A stretch of DNA of 64,000 bases from contig NZ_SACR01000002.1 in assembly GCF_004016505.1 (NCBI RefSeq), positions 124,001-188,000 on the forward strand, given 5' to 3'. The notes beneath the pieces were generated by a model. It saw nothing but the letters and a program-made list of their open reading frames with translations, was not told the DNA's origin and did no database searches. Origin of the DNA: Rubrivivax rivuli. GTDB taxonomy: Bacteria; Pseudomonadota; Gammaproteobacteria; Burkholderiales; Burkholderiaceae_C. A program made the translations under genes and the position numbers. Shown piece by piece: positions 1-9,917 of this stretch (its first letter is position 1; each line of letters begins with the position of its first letter).

Positions 1-917
1 TGCTCGAAATAGGTTTCGCTGTAGGGCCCGGGCGTGAGCAGCACCACGCGGGGCGTGTGGCCGTCGCCCAGGCGGCGCGCGACCTCGGCAGCGGCGGTTT
101 CCAGCGTGTCGAGCAGGCGCCGGTAGCTGCTGGCGATGCGCTGCACGCGCAGTTCGCGGAAGGCCTCGGGGAACTGCCGCGCCACCACCATGCGGTTGTG
201 CAGCACATAGCCCAGGCCCGAGGGGCCCTGTGTGCGCTGCGCCACCTGCCACCAGCGGCCGTCGGGCCCGCGCGCGAGGTCGAAGGCCACGATGAATAGG
301 CGCAGGCCTTCCTCCCCCTCCACCCCGCCGGGCCCGGGCGGCGGTTTCACGCCCACCATCGGCCGCAGCCAGCCGGGGTGGCGCAGCAGCAGCGCCGGCG
401 GCAGCAGGCCCTCGTGCAGCAGCCGCTGGCTGCCCGGGCCGGTGCCGTACAGGTCGGCCAGCATGCGCTGCAGCAGGTCGGCCCGCTGCGCCACGCCGGC
501 TTCGATGTGGGCCCAGTCGGCCGGCTCGATGAGCAACGGCAGCAGTTCCAGGCTCCACGGGCGAGAGGCCGCAGCCACGGCCGGGTCGTCGCTGAAGACG
601 TTGTGCGTGACACCGTCCTGGCGGATGCGCTGCGCCACCTGGCCGACGCGGCGGTCGAGGTCGTCGGCCAGGTCGCCTTCGCTCGTGCCCGGCAGTGCGC
701 GGGCAAAGGCGTCCCAGGCGGGCCGCAGGGTGCCGTCGGGCTGGCGCAGTTCGTCCCAGACGCCGCTGTCGGCCGGCAGGGTGCGGCTGCCCAGCGTGTG
801 CACGCCGGCCGCCCCGGCGCCGGGCGCGGCCTCGAAAGGCAGCGAGCCCTGCGACGCGGTCTGCGCCAGGCCCGGCTGCGGGCTCTGGCTCTGGCTCTGG
901 CTCTGGCTGGACGGCAT
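1..917 (-). CDS. Circularly permuted ATP-grasp family protein (C-terminus outside window)
   Basis: The 305 residues present match the N-terminal part of circularly permuted ATP-grasp proteins (DUF404/DUF407 type), including the family-like stretch VVLLTPGPYSETYFE at the cut end. These enzymes are predicted to form amide bonds on peptides using ATP; substrates are unknown. The gene sits 41 bp behind the transglutaminase/DUF2126 gene on the same strand. This pairing is recurrent in Proteobacteria, usually followed by an alpha-E (DUF403) protein and a second transglutaminase, which would lie outside the window. The start is the ATG at 915-917; no clear ribosome binding site precedes it, so coupling to the upstream gene is likely. 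The N-terminus holds a low-complexity Ser-Gln run. The family call is from recognition of the sequence, not a search. Confidence 0.85.
   Translation of the reverse strand, partial: MPSSQSQSQSQSPQPGLAQTASQGSLPFEAAPGAGAAGVHTLGSRTLPADSGVWDELRQPDGTLRPAWDAFARALPGTSEGDLADDLDRRVGQVAQRIRQDGVTHNVFSDDPAVAAASRPWSLELLPLLIEPADWAHIEAGVAQRADLLQRMLADLYGTGPGSQRLLHEGLLPPALLLRHPGWLRPMVGVKPPPGPGGVEGEEGLRLFIVAFDLARGPDGRWWQVAQRTQGPSGLGYVLHNRMVVARQFPEAFRELRVQRIASSYRRLLDTLETAAAEVARRLGDGHTPRVVLLTPGPYSETYFE
881..904. repeat. Hexanucleotide microsatellite inside the ATP-grasp gene
   Basis: Four tandem copies of GGCTCT, followed by a degenerate fifth, encode the Ser-Gln repeat near the N-terminus of the ATP-grasp protein. 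A change of one unit adds or removes two residues without shifting the frame, so it could vary length but not switch the gene off. Confidence 0.8.
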
Positions 918-958
918 GCGCGCTAGGCTACACGGCGGGGGCGTGGGGCCGGCACGGG

Positions 959-3900
959 CTAGACCCGCAGGTCGAGCGTGAAGGGATGCTCCAGGCTCGG
1001 CGCAGCGGGCTGCACGTCCATGCGGCCGGGCGTGTGGCCAAAACGGAAGAAGCGCGCCAGCCGGCGGCTCTCAGCCTCGTAGGCGTTCACCGGGAAGGCG
1101 TCGTGATTGCGCCCGCCCGGGTGGGCCACGTGGTAGCGGCAGCCGCCCAGGCTGCGGTGCTGCCAGCTGTCGACGATGTCGAAGGTGAGCGGCGCGTGCA
1201 CCTTGATCGTCGGGTGCAGCGCCGAAGGCGGCTGCCAGGCCCGGTAGCGCACGCCGCAGACGTACTCGCCCACGCGCCCGGTGGGCTGCAGCGGCAGCGC
1301 GCGGCCGTTGACGGTGACGACGTGGCGGTTGCCGTTCAGGCCCGTGGCCTTGACCTCCAGCCGCTCCAGCGACGAATCGACATAACGCACCGTGCCGCCG
1401 GCCGAGCCTTCTTCACCCATCACGTGCCAGGGCTCCAGTGCGTTGCGCAGCGTCAGCGCCATGCCCATCACCTTGACGTCGCCGATGAGCGGGAAGCGGA
1501 AGGCGAAGTGCGGCGCGAACCAGGCGCTGTCGAAGGCGAAACCGGCGGCGTTCAGGTCGGCCATCACGTCGTCGAAGTCCATCTGCACGAAGCTCGGCAG
1601 CAGGAAGCGATCGTGCAGGCCGGTGCCCCAGCGCGTCAGGCGCGTGGCGCCGCGGCCGCGGTAGGGCTCGCGCCAGAACCACGCCAGCAGCGCGCGCAGC
1701 AAGAGCTGCTGCGCCAGGCTCATGCGCGCATGCGGCGGCATCTCGAAGGCGCGCAGTTCCAGCAGGCCCAGGCGGCCGGTGGGACCGTCGGGGCTGTAGA
1801 GCTTGTCGATGCAGAACTCGCTGCGGTGGGTGTTGCCGGTCACGTCCACCAGCAGGTTGCGCAGCGTGCGGTCGACGATCCAGGGTGGCACGTTGCCGTA
1901 CAGGCCCAGCTGCCGCTCCAGCTCGTTCAACCCGATCTCCACCTCGTACACCTGGTCGCCACGCGCCTCGTCGAAACGCGGCGCCTGGCTGGTGGGGCCG
2001 ATGAACATGCCGCTGAACAGGTAGCTCAGCGCCGGGTGGTTGTGCCAGTAGGTGATGAGGCTGGCCAGCACGTCGGGCCGGCGCAGGAAGGGGCTGTCGG
2101 CCGGCGTGGCGCCGCCCAGCACGAAGTGGTTGCCGCCACCGGTGCCGGTGTGGCGGCCATCCAGCATGAACTTCTCGGTGGACAGGCGCGTCTGGTGCGC
2201 GGCCTCGTACAGGAACTCGGTGTGGTCGACGAGTTCGGCCCAATCGTGCGCCGGGTGGATGTTGACCTCGATGACGCCCGGGTCGGGCGTGACGGCCAGG
2301 GTCTTGAGGCGGGCGTCGCGCGGCGGGCCGTAGCCCTCGATGACGATCTTCATGCCCGTCTCGGCGCAGGTGGCCTCGATGGCGGCCAGCAGTTCGAGGT
2401 AGTCCTCCAGGAAGCGCAGGGGCGGCATGAAGAGGTAGAGCACGCCGGCCTTGCCGCCGTGTTCGCGCTCGGCCTTGGGGCCGTTGCCGCGCTGGGGGTC
2501 GCGCACCTCGACGCACAGCGCGGTGCGGATCAGCTCGCCGGCCGACTCGAAGCGCGAGGGCACCGCCATCGGGTCGCGGCTGAAGGCATAGGCCGGGCTG
2601 TGTTCGGTGGCCATGCGGCCTTCACCGGGGCGGCCGCCGGCGGCGGCTTCGGGGCCCTGCGGTCCGGCGTCGGCGTGGAAGCCCTCGGCATCCAGGCCGC
2701 CCTCGGCGCCCTCCAGGCCGCTGGGGGTGCTGGCCGACCCGGTGGCGTGCTGCCGGCGCAAGGCCGCGGCCGGCGGCAGCGCGGCGGGCGTGGCGAACGG
2801 GTCTTGCAGCATCGGGAAGGGCCGGTCGTCCTTGGCGGCCCAGGCCTGCGAATCGAGCGGCAGGCGGAAGCCCATCGGCGAATCACCCGGGATCAGGTAC
2901 ATGCGGTCGTCGCGCAGGAACCAGGGGCCGGTTTTCCAGGCCGGGCCCGCCAGGCCCACGTGCCACTCCCGGCTGAGCGGCAGCACGTGCCCCACCACGG
3001 CCTTCAGCCCCTGGTTGAAGACGCGGTGCAGGCGCGCGCGCTCCATCTCGTCGTCGAGCCGGGCGTCGAAGGGGTCGACGTTCACCGGCAGCCGGCGCTC
3101 GCGCCAGAGGTAGTAGTAGGTGTCTTCGAACGCCGGCTGCACGAACTTCGTGTCCAGGCCCAGGCGGCGCGTCAGCGTGTGGAGGAAGGTCTCGGCATCG
3201 GCCGCGGTGTAGCGGTGCGGCTCGCGCTCGTCGGCGAACCACGAAGGGTCGTGCCAGCAGGGCTGGCCGTCGGCACGCCAGCAGATGCTCAGCGCCCAGC
3301 GCGGCAGTTGCTCGCCGGGGTACCACTTGCCCTGGCCGAAGTGCAGGAAGGCGCCTTGGCCGTACTTCTCGCGCAGGCGGTGCACCAGCTCGGTGGCCAG
3401 GCCGCGCTTGGTCGGGCCCAGGGCGTCGGTGTTCCACTCGGGCGCGTCGCGGTCGGCCACGGCCACGAAGGTGGGCTCGCCGCCCATGGTCAGGCGCACG
3501 TCCTGCGCGGCCAGCTGGGCGTCCACCGCATGGCCCAGCTGCTCGATGGCCGCCCACTGGTCTTCGGTGTAGGGCTTGGTCACGCGCGGCGATTCGTGGA
3601 TGCGCGTGACCTCCATGTGGTGGCTGAACTCGACCTCGCACTCGTCCACCGCGCCGCTGACGGGCGCGGCCGTGCTGGGCTCGGGCGTGCAGGCCACGGG
3701 GATGTGGCCTTCGCCAGCCAGCAGGCCACTGGTGGGGTCCAGGCCGATCCAGCCGGCGCCGGGCAGGAAGACCTCACACCAGGCGTGCAGGTCGGTGAAG
3801 TCGGTCTCGGCGCCGCTGGGGCCGTCGAGCGCCTTCACGTCGGGCTTGAGCTGGATGAGGTAGCCCGAGACGAAACGCGCCGCCAGGCCCAGGTGGCGCA

Positions 3901-4471
3901 GCGTCTGCACCAGCAGCCAGCCGGTGTCGCGGCAGGAACCGCTGCCGTTGGTCAGCGTGACCTCGGGCGTCTGCACGCCCGGCTCCATGCGGATGAGGTA
4001 GCTGATGTCGTTCTGCAGCCGCTGGTTGATGCCCACCAGGAAATCGATGGTGCGCTGCTTCTCCAGCGACACGCTTTCCACGAACGCCTTGAACTTGGGC
4101 GTGAGCTCGCCCTTGGCCAGGTAGGGCAGCAGGTCGGCCTGCGTCTCGGGGCTGTAGGCGAAGGGGAAGTTCTCGGCCTCGGGCTCGAGGAAGAAGTCAA
4201 ACGGGTTGAGCACCGACATCTCGGCCACGAGATCGACCGTGACCTTGAACTCGCGCGTCTTTTCCGGGAAGACCAGCCGCGCCAGGTGGTTGGCAAAGGG
4301 GTCCTGCATCCAGTTGATGAAGTGGTTCGCCGGCTCCACGCGCAGCGAGTAGCTCAGGATGCGCGTGCGGCAGTGCGGGGCCGGGCGCAGGCGCACCACC
4401 TGCGGCGAGAGCGAGACGCGGCGGTCGTAGCGGTAGTGCGTGACGTGGTTCAGCGCGACATGGATGGACAC
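959..4471 (-). CDS. Transglutaminase-like / DUF2126 protein
   Basis: A 1170-residue protein. It has a bacterial transglutaminase N-terminal domain (about 1-110), a papain-like transglutaminase core (about 150-260) with Cys in GSCRDTGW (about 176), His in DLHAWCEVF (about 227) and Asp in GLDPTSG (about 243), and then the long DUF2126 region to the C-terminus. Known two-domain members are this size and travel with circularly permuted ATP-grasp and alpha-E genes; the cluster is thought to make or tag a peptide, but the product is not known. I place the start at the GTG at 4469-4471, not at more distal ATGs, because CAGGAG lies ten bases upstream and the protein then opens with the usual SIHVALNHVTHYRYD. 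The downstream ATP-grasp gene follows after 41 bp. Confidence 0.88.
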   Translation of the reverse strand: MSIHVALNHVTHYRYDRRVSLSPQVVRLRPAPHCRTRILSYSLRVEPANHFINWMQDPFANHLARLVFPEKTREFKVTVDLVAEMSVLNPFDFFLEPEAENFPFAYSPETQADLLPYLAKGELTPKFKAFVESVSLEKQRTIDFLVGINQRLQNDISYLIRMEPGVQTPEVTLTNGSGSCRDTGWLLVQTLRHLGLAARFVSGYLIQLKPDVKALDGPSGAETDFTDLHAWCEVFLPGAGWIGLDPTSGLLAGEGHIPVACTPEPSTAAPVSGAVDECEVEFSHHMEVTRIHESPRVTKPYTEDQWAAIEQLGHAVDAQLAAQDVRLTMGGEPTFVAVADRDAPEWNTDALGPTKRGLATELVHRLREKYGQGAFLHFGQGKWYPGEQLPRWALSICWRADGQPCWHDPSWFADEREPHRYTAADAETFLHTLTRRLGLDTKFVQPAFEDTYYYLWRERRLPVNVDPFDARLDDEMERARLHRVFNQGLKAVVGHVLPLSREWHVGLAGPAWKTGPWFLRDDRMYLIPGDSPMGFRLPLDSQAWAAKDDRPFPMLQDPFATPAALPPAAALRRQHATGSASTPSGLEGAEGGLDAEGFHADAGPQGPEAAAGGRPGEGRMATEHSPAYAFSRDPMAVPSRFESAGELIRTALCVEVRDPQRGNGPKAEREHGGKAGVLYLFMPPLRFLEDYLELLAAIEATCAETGMKIVIEGYGPPRDARLKTLAVTPDPGVIEVNIHPAHDWAELVDHTEFLYEAAHQTRLSTEKFMLDGRHTGTGGGNHFVLGGATPADSPFLRRPDVLASLITYWHNHPALSYLFSGMFIGPTSQAPRFDEARGDQVYEVEIGLNELERQLGLYGNVPPWIVDRTLRNLLVDVTGNTHRSEFCIDKLYSPDGPTGRLGLLELRAFEMPPHARMSLAQQLLLRALLAWFWREPYRGRGATRLTRWGTGLHDRFLLPSFVQMDFDDVMADLNAAGFAFDSAWFAPHFAFRFPLIGDVKVMGMALTLRNALEPWHVMGEEGSAGGTVRYVDSSLERLEVKATGLNGNRHVVTVNGRALPLQPTGRVGEYVCGVRYRAWQPPSALHPTIKVHAPLTFDIVDSWQHRSLGGCRYHVAHPGGRNHDAFPVNAYEAESRRLARFFRFGHTPGRMDVQPAAPSLEHPFTLDLRV

Positions 4472-4565
4472 GGGCAGAGGCTCCTGGGCCAGGGTACGGG
4501 GGGCGAGACCCCGTGCTGCTTGCAAGCGGCGGGCCACCTCGTGGCGCCGGGGGTGGCCAGGCGCC

Positions 4566-6297
4566 TCATGGGCGGCCGGCCGGCGGCGCCGGGTGCGGCG
4601 CCGCAGAGCCATGATGCCAGTAACGCCTGCCCATCTGCCGCTGGCAGTGCCCGCTGCCGTCGGCGGCCTGCACGTAGGCGCCGCAGCGGTCGCTGCGCAG
4701 CGGCTGCACGCCCAGCGCCTCGTAGCGCGCCATCACGGCGGGCGCCGGGTGGCCGTAGCGGCTGCGGTAGGCCGCCTGCACCACGGCCTGTGCCGGCCGC
4801 ACGGCCTGCAGGAAGGCGGGCGTGGACGAGGTCTTGCTGCCATGGTGCGGCACCAGCAGCAGCCGGCTGGCCAGCGCAGCGCCGTGCTGCTGCACCAGGG
4901 CGGCTTCCTGCGCGGCTTCGATGTCGCCGGTCAGCAGCGCGCTGGGCGGCGGCCCGCCGCCGAGGCCCGGGGCCGTGGCCTGCACCCGCAGCACGCAGCT
5001 CAGCGTGTTGGGCTTGCCGCGGCGCTCGGCCGCCAGCGCTTCGGCAGGCGGGTGCAGCACGTCGAACTGCACGCCGTCCCACACCCAGCGTTGGCCGGCG
5101 TTGCAGGCGCTGTGCGGGACCTGGCGCGCGGCTGCGTTGGCCAGCAGCGGGTGGCCGTTTTCCAGCGAGGAAGCCAGCGCCCGCACCGGCAGGCCGTCCA
5201 GCAGGGCGGCGGCACCGCCGGTGTGGTCGGTGTCGCGGTGGCTGAGCATCAACAGACTGATGTGGCGCTCACCCCGCGCGCGCAGCAGCGGCAGCAGCAC
5301 GCGGCTGCCGGCATCGGCCTCGGGCGTGTAGGCCGGGCCGGCGTCGTAGACCAGCAAGTGCCGCTGCGTGCGCACCAGCACCGCCGTGCCCTGGCCGACG
5401 TCGGCCGCCACCAGCTCGAACTGCCCCGGCCCGGGGCGCGGCACCGGCGGCCACAGCAAGGGCAGCAGCAGGGGCAGCGCCAGCCAGCGCCACCGCGGCG
5501 GCAGCGGCAGCACCGCCAGCGCGCCGGCCAGCAGCCCGCAGGCCAGGGCCCAGAGCGGCGCGGCGGCGGTCTGCCACAGCGCCCAGGGCCAGGCGGCCAT
5601 CGCGTGCAGCAGCACCATCAGGCCTTCCACAAAAGCCGCGGCCAGGCTCCACAGCGGCGGCAGCAGCACGCCCGCCATCGCCAGCGGCACCACGAGCAGC
5701 GTGACGAGCGGGATGGCCACCAGGTTGGCCGCAAAACCCACCAGCGAAAGCTGCTGGAAGAACACCAGCGTCAGGGGCGCCAGGCCCACCGTGGCCACGG
5801 CTTGCGTGCGCAGGCCGCCGCGCAGCGCCTGCAGGGCGGCAGCGCGCCAACCGGCGGCCGTCGCTTCTGGCGCGGCCTGTGCCGGCTCAGAAGCCACCAG
5901 CAAGGCCACCGCCACGAAGCTGAGCCAGAAGCCCGGCTGCAGCAGCGCCCAGGGGTCGCCCATCGCCACCGCCAGCGCCACGGCCAGCAGCACCGCGTGC
6001 AGCGGCCAGCGCGCACCGACCGTGCGCAGCAGCACCACCACGGCGATCATGCCCACCGTGCGCTGCGCAGGCACGCCCCAGCCGGCCAACAAGGCGTAGG
6101 CCAGCGCGCACACCAAGCCGCCCCAACGTGCCGCCTGCGGCGCCGGCAGCCACAGCGGCGCGCGGGCCGAGCGCCGCCACAGCCAGCCGATGACGGTGCC
6201 GGCCAGCCACGCGAACATGGTCACGTGCAAGCCCGAGATCGACATGAGGTGGGCCACGCCCGTGAGGCGGAAGACCTCCCAGTCCTCGCGCGCGATG
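4566..6297 (-). pseudogene. comEC: comEC, 3' part (competence domain end and metallo-beta-lactamase domain), severed by the element
   Basis: This piece encodes the C-terminal 575 residues of the DNA-uptake channel ComEC/Rec2. It contains the competence-domain signature VAHLMSISGLHVTM, several membrane helices and the C-terminal metallo-beta-lactamase-like domain with SHRDTDHTGG and PHHGSKTSS. Its reading frame is intact but enters foreign DNA at 6298; the missing 269 N-terminal residues are at 13375-14181. Joining 6296 to 13375 (one copy of GATG) gives an uninterrupted reading (GDQAAI followed by AREDWEVFRLTGVA) and an 844-residue protein, a normal ComEC length. As it stands there is no native start for this half. 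I infer that transformation through ComEC is lost unless the element excises or another copy exists. Confidence 0.93.
6294..6297. repeat. Direct repeat GATG flanking the element, left copy
   Basis: GATG here and again at 13375-13378 lies directly outside the matching terminal inverted repeats, as a target-site duplication would. Only four bases match; extending to five breaks the identity. Removing the element and one copy restores the comEC frame exactly. Confidence 0.75.
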
Positions 6298-6324
6298 TGG
6301 AGGGCTACAAAAGAGTCGAAACCT
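6298..6324 (+). repeat. Left terminal inverted repeat of the element
   Basis: Pairs with the reverse complement of 13348-13374, 21 of 27 positions identical, including the outer TGGAGG and the inner CAAAAGAGT. The two bases outside (TG) would extend this end to TGTGGAGG, the kind of 5'-TGT end seen in Tn7-like elements, but the right end reads CCTCCAGA rather than CCTCCACA. Confidence 0.8.
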
Positions 6325-6426
6325 AGACGAGAGTCGGGTCGTTTGAGCCCCTATGACAAGAGAGTCAAATCGCCGGCCGGGTTCCAGGGTGCAGATTTGC
6401 CAGCGCCCAACAAAAGAAGCGGAACC
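6308..6426 (+). repeat. Three repeated motifs at the left end (putative transposase-binding sites)
   Basis: CAAAAGAGTCGAAACC at 6308, CAAGAGAGTCAAATCG at 6357 and CAAAAGAAGCGGAACC at 6411 are variants of one motif spaced about 50 bases apart in the same orientation. The right end carries the same motif inverted. Function is inferred from this symmetry. Confidence 0.6.
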
Positions 6427-6768
6427 ACAGCATCCTCCAAGACTGCGAAATGTCTGAAAAACTCTAGGCGCACCAACGACTTGCACGCGGCGCCAACGCA
6501 GGCGTCAGGCGCATCCTCCGATGCGGACGCTGGCGCCGCACTTCGTAAACCTGATGCCACACATGCCACAGAGGTACTCCAGCAAGTGGGGCGTTGCCAT
6601 CACCGACGTGCTCGATCCAGGAGCTCTTCAACCCGGTCAGACGTCAGCCTGCTTTTGCTAGGCCGATGGACCGTGTGGCCGTCCACCGCAGAGCCGACCT
6701 GACAAGTGTTGTCACGAAGGCTCCCAAGCGATAGGCGCAGCCCCCTCAGACGAGATGGCATGACAAGT
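6325..6768. other. Non-coding left end of the element
   Basis: About 440 bases with no ORF I can support. It holds the second and third end motifs and, around 6510-6570, GC-rich complementary words (GGCGCC/GACGCTGGCGCC) that could form stems. Nothing resembles a gene or a known RNA. Confidence 0.5.
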
Positions 6769-7257
6769 TCAGATCAACTGCGAAGGCGCATTGCGGGAGC
6801 CGCAAAGAAGATGCCCTACGGCCGCGGTGACGTCTTGAATCGAGGGGAACCGCTCGATAGGTGTTCGCCAACCTGACTCCAGCGCCTGTTTCCAGTAGAC
6901 GCGGAGCTCTTGATGCAGAACCTCTGGACTGCTGAACACCAACCCCTGATACGCACCAGCCACACCAGCAAGTCGTTGCGCGAACAAGACCACGTGCTCT
7001 CTGGGAGTGTGTATCTGCCGCCACGTCAGACAGTCGCGATGCACTATCTCGCGCAGTGCGGCAGCCAGTTCAGCCGAACCTGGCTGATTGAGCTGACGTG
7101 CCGCAAGCGCGGCCTGGATGTGCCTGCACTCCAAGCGCACGAACTTGATTTCCCGAACTCGCTCCTCGTGTTTGAGGATCAAATAGCCCCGTGTATAGGC
7201 AAGTCGAGTCGAATCTCCAAGACAAAAGACTTCACCAAGAACAGCTTGTAGTCTCAC
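6769..7257 (-). CDS. Hypothetical protein, element cargo
   Basis: A 162-residue ORF that I do not recognise. It begins at a GTG (7255-7257) with GAGGG seven bases upstream, a good ribosome binding site, which supports a real gene. The sequence opens with a short beta-rich stretch (about residues 1-45) and continues as a mostly helical, charged protein with no membrane segment, zinc motif or nuclease motif that I can see. It is transcribed toward the left end of the element and has no partner in its own operon. Codon use is less GC-biased than in the chromosome genes, consistent with transfer. Confidence 0.5.
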   Translation of the reverse strand: MRLQAVLGEVFCLGDSTRLAYTRGYLILKHEERVREIKFVRLECRHIQAALAARQLNQPGSAELAAALREIVHRDCLTWRQIHTPREHVVLFAQRLAGVAGAYQGLVFSSPEVLHQELRVYWKQALESGWRTPIERFPSIQDVTAAVGHLLCGSRNAPSQLI

Positions 7258-7920
7258 GTTGCACCCTCACAAGAGAAACGGATGCAGCAGGAAACCTGCC
7301 ACCCAGCCCTCGTGGTAGCGCGATGGACTCTAGGTCACTTGCGACACCATCGCAGGTTCTCGCAAGTTCAGAGTGCTCGGACTAGGCTGGGAGATGGGAC
7401 ATGAAACTCTTGCTCGAAGAATGTCAATAAACGCAGAGAGTCTTTACGCCACGAAGATCAACTTCAAGAACCGTCGGCAGCCGCTCACTCACGTGGCCAC
7501 AAATTGAAGTCGATAGCCCAACACTAAGGTCGCACTCATTCGGCGCAAGCGGACTTGCGGGGACTCGGATCGTACTCCACTTTCGCCGCTATCGCTTACT
7601 TGCGGCCAAAAGCCAGAGCAAGACTGACGACACTTATCAAGCACTAGACGGGCAAACCTTAAATCAATCCCGCCAGTCTTATTGGTTAAGCACTTCAAGA
7701 ACACCCTTTACGACCTACCGAACAAATTGCGAAAGCAATGGCTTCACATCAGAATGAAGCTACGGTCAGCTGTCGACGATGTGCTTTTCGGTTGCAAAGC
7801 AAGGCGACTCGAACCGACGTAATCGCACACGCAGGCCCATGCAAGTAAGTTGTCAGCGACACCTTCAACGTCTCGCGATCGGCGTCGCCGAGCACAAGTC
7901 GCGGGCAGACTGATCGGACA
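7258..7920. other. 663-bp gap between divergent orphan ORFs
   Basis: No supported gene. Short ORFs exist on the minus strand (7489-7704, 7749-7934) but lack ribosome binding sites and look random. The region is AT-richer than the rest of the window and presumably contains the promoters of the two flanking divergent ORFs and possibly decayed sequence. Confidence 0.5.
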
Positions 7921-7926
7921 TTGTTC

Positions 7927-8442
7927 GTGAGCACTCAGACCGACCCACTCTCAGCCACTCCCAGCTGGACCTTCTTTGACCCAACTCGATTGCACATTAG
8001 CCAGCGTAGAGAGAAGCCGATCGGAATGCGAGTGCACGACCCGAACTCTGACAACAGTCGGGTTCTGCAGCTTCACTCTCTTGAGATCTTTCGCTGGCTG
8101 GGGTTAGCAGTACCGCACGTCATCTGGTGGCTGACCGACGAAAGGCAGAAGCCCAACCTTGTTGCCATCACGGAGCTTGAGTCAGGCGTGGCTTACGTCG
8201 TGCCCTTTGGTGGCCGAACTCACTTTAGGTGTAGGCGCTCTGGCGAACCCTTTCGCCCCGACACGTCTGCAGATGCAACCGGTCTTTGCGCGACGCTCTT
8301 CTCGTTGCATGCCTTTCACACTCGGCTGCTGCACAAAAGGGTAGAGCTGGCCGTCGAGGCAAGTGTGATGGCAAGCCAGCTGTCTGCGTTCGTGAGGCAA
8401 CATCCGGAACGCGACCAGATCTACCAATTGCTGAGGGAGTAG
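7927..8442 (+). CDS. Hypothetical protein, element cargo
   Basis: A 171-residue ORF of unknown function, taken from the GTG at 7927 (a TTG at 7921 is an alternative; the ribosome binding site is weak for both). It has the composition of a folded soluble protein, for example HVIWWLTDERQKPNLVAITEL in its middle, then a helical C-terminus. No catalytic or metal motif stands out. It is alone on its strand within the element and is separated from jetD by 311 bp. Confidence 0.45.
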   Translation: MSTQTDPLSATPSWTFFDPTRLHISQRREKPIGMRVHDPNSDNSRVLQLHSLEIFRWLGLAVPHVIWWLTDERQKPNLVAITELESGVAYVVPFGGRTHFRCRRSGEPFRPDTSADATGLCATLFSLHAFHTRLLHKRVELAVEASVMASQLSAFVRQHPERDQIYQLLRE

Positions 8443-8753
8443 ATGCCGGCCTCCGGGTCAAGCGGACATGTGTCCCGACCTCCTTGCGTCCAGATCCATT
8501 ACGTGAAGTTCGACTCTGACTCCCCTACCGCAGCATCAAGGCCCGTACCATAGGTGAAAGAGGTCCACCTTGACCCACGTGAGCCGCAGCGCTCGCGTGG
8601 CATTGGTGACGCCCGATCGCTACGGAGTGCCATTCAAGGCTGATGAAGCGTTCGGGCCGTTGCGGCTCTGGATGAATCACAGATCGACAACATCGTGCCT
8701 GTGCGCGGCGACGCAACGAACAGTGTGAGGCGCGACTGGCGCGGGCTCGAGTC
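8443..8753. other. 311-bp gap in the element
   Basis: Lies between convergent ends of the 171-residue ORF and jetD. No gene, terminator hairpin with a T-tract, or repeat is evident. Confidence 0.45.
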
Positions 8754-9917
8754 TTACCCCAACGCCCCATCTTTCAGTTGATGCGCCGCGCGGTGCACCT
8801 CCTTGCCAGGCGCAGCAGCTGCCGCCAGCGCAGCTTCGACCACTACCCAGGGCAGCCGCTCCTGTTCGAGCCTTGGCTTCAACCCCCACCGCCCAGACCG
8901 TAGGCCCTCGAGCAGCTCAACCTCCTCTGCTGTCAAGTGCTCCTGCCCCGTCTCAACCGCTTGAACAGATTCGTGCACTGCCAGTTCCTTGAACTCAACC
9001 AACGTCTCAATGTCCATCAGAACCGACCTCAAGCCCGGCAAGGCCGCCCTGGCTGAGTTCAAGATGACCAACCCATGGGTATCAATGTCACCCCAGTAGA
9101 GTGCGGGGACGCCCTGCGCCCAACCCACCCGGCCAAGCACTCCTACCGCCTTACCAAGGCCCGCAAAGGCGACGCAGCCAGGCATGTCGCCAAGCGCCGT
9201 GGCGCAAGCGTGGTTCTCCACCACCAAAATGCGCTTTGGCGCCAAGCCAAGCTGCACGACGTCCTCCATGGGAGCTTCAAAGTCGCGCAGCCCACCCACC
9301 GATCGCCTGAGTTCGGGACACAGCACCAGCACGCGCACGCGGTGCGCTAGGCGCCTAAGCCCAGTGACCTCGAAGAAGTCACCAGCTTGCTCCGTACCGG
9401 CAACCAGGCTCAAGAGCTCAGCGACCAAACCCTGGCGCTTCTCCAGCCACTTTGTGTCGACCCCCACGATCGGGAGCTGTCGGATGTACAGGTTGGAAGC
9501 CGGATTGGCCTCAAGCCACCTCAAGACCGCGACGAGTCGCTCGAAGTCGCTGTCGGCATAGTCGGCCAGAACATCAAAGTAGCGCCCGAGCCTGACATTG
9601 GTCGCAAGGCCTGGCCAGACCGCCAGCATTGCCTCGCGCCTGGCAACAGCCTTCGCCCACCGCTTGTCTTGCCCGCAAAGCGCCGCGACCTCCCCGGGGC
9701 TGCCAAGCAAGAGCCTTGCTGGCAGGTCCTGGCTCCCAAGGCGCGCCCACTTCCTGGGCTCAAACTCCACTGCGCCGGGCCCCGCCCACTGCCGCCAGGC
9801 CTGTGCCCAGCCCTGCACCGCGGTGAGGTCAGCCATCACTTCCGCCTCAGTCGGTGCTCCCAGGCTGATGGCAAGCGGCCACTCGCCGCCACACGGGCCT
9901 TGCTCCCCATCGGTACC
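8754..9917 (-). pseudogene. jetD: Wadjet JetD-like protein, 5'-truncated
   Basis: The ORF matches the JetD subunit of Wadjet anti-plasmid systems (DUF3322 plus DUF2220, a topoisomerase-VI-A/Toprim-like nuclease). Visible Toprim residues are Glu in VVENHACATAL and the DxD of YWGDIDTHG. The frame is open to 9917 and reads EWPLAISLGAPTEAEV ahead of the first possible start (GTG 9839, ATG 9836); that stretch belongs to the N-terminal family domain, so roughly the first 25-30 residues are lost or out of frame. The partner genes jetA, jetB and jetC, which form the SMC-like motor needed for Wadjet activity, are absent. The 227 bp upstream are non-coding debris joining a SIR2 fragment. I infer a non-functional remnant, although a shortened protein could still be made. 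Confidence 0.8.

Noticed and set aside
695..5245. Very long open frames on the strand opposite the transglutaminase and comEC genes (also 4440-6326, 31541-33397, 49136-51016)
   Set aside because: They are antisense shadows of high-GC genes. The real frames on the other strand carry family motifs and start signals.
7489..7934. Short minus-strand ORFs in the gap of the element
   Set aside because: Under 75 residues, no start signal, and composition like random sequence.
8754..9917. Complete Wadjet system
   Set aside because: Only a 5'-truncated jetD is present; no jetA, jetB or jetC lies in the element.
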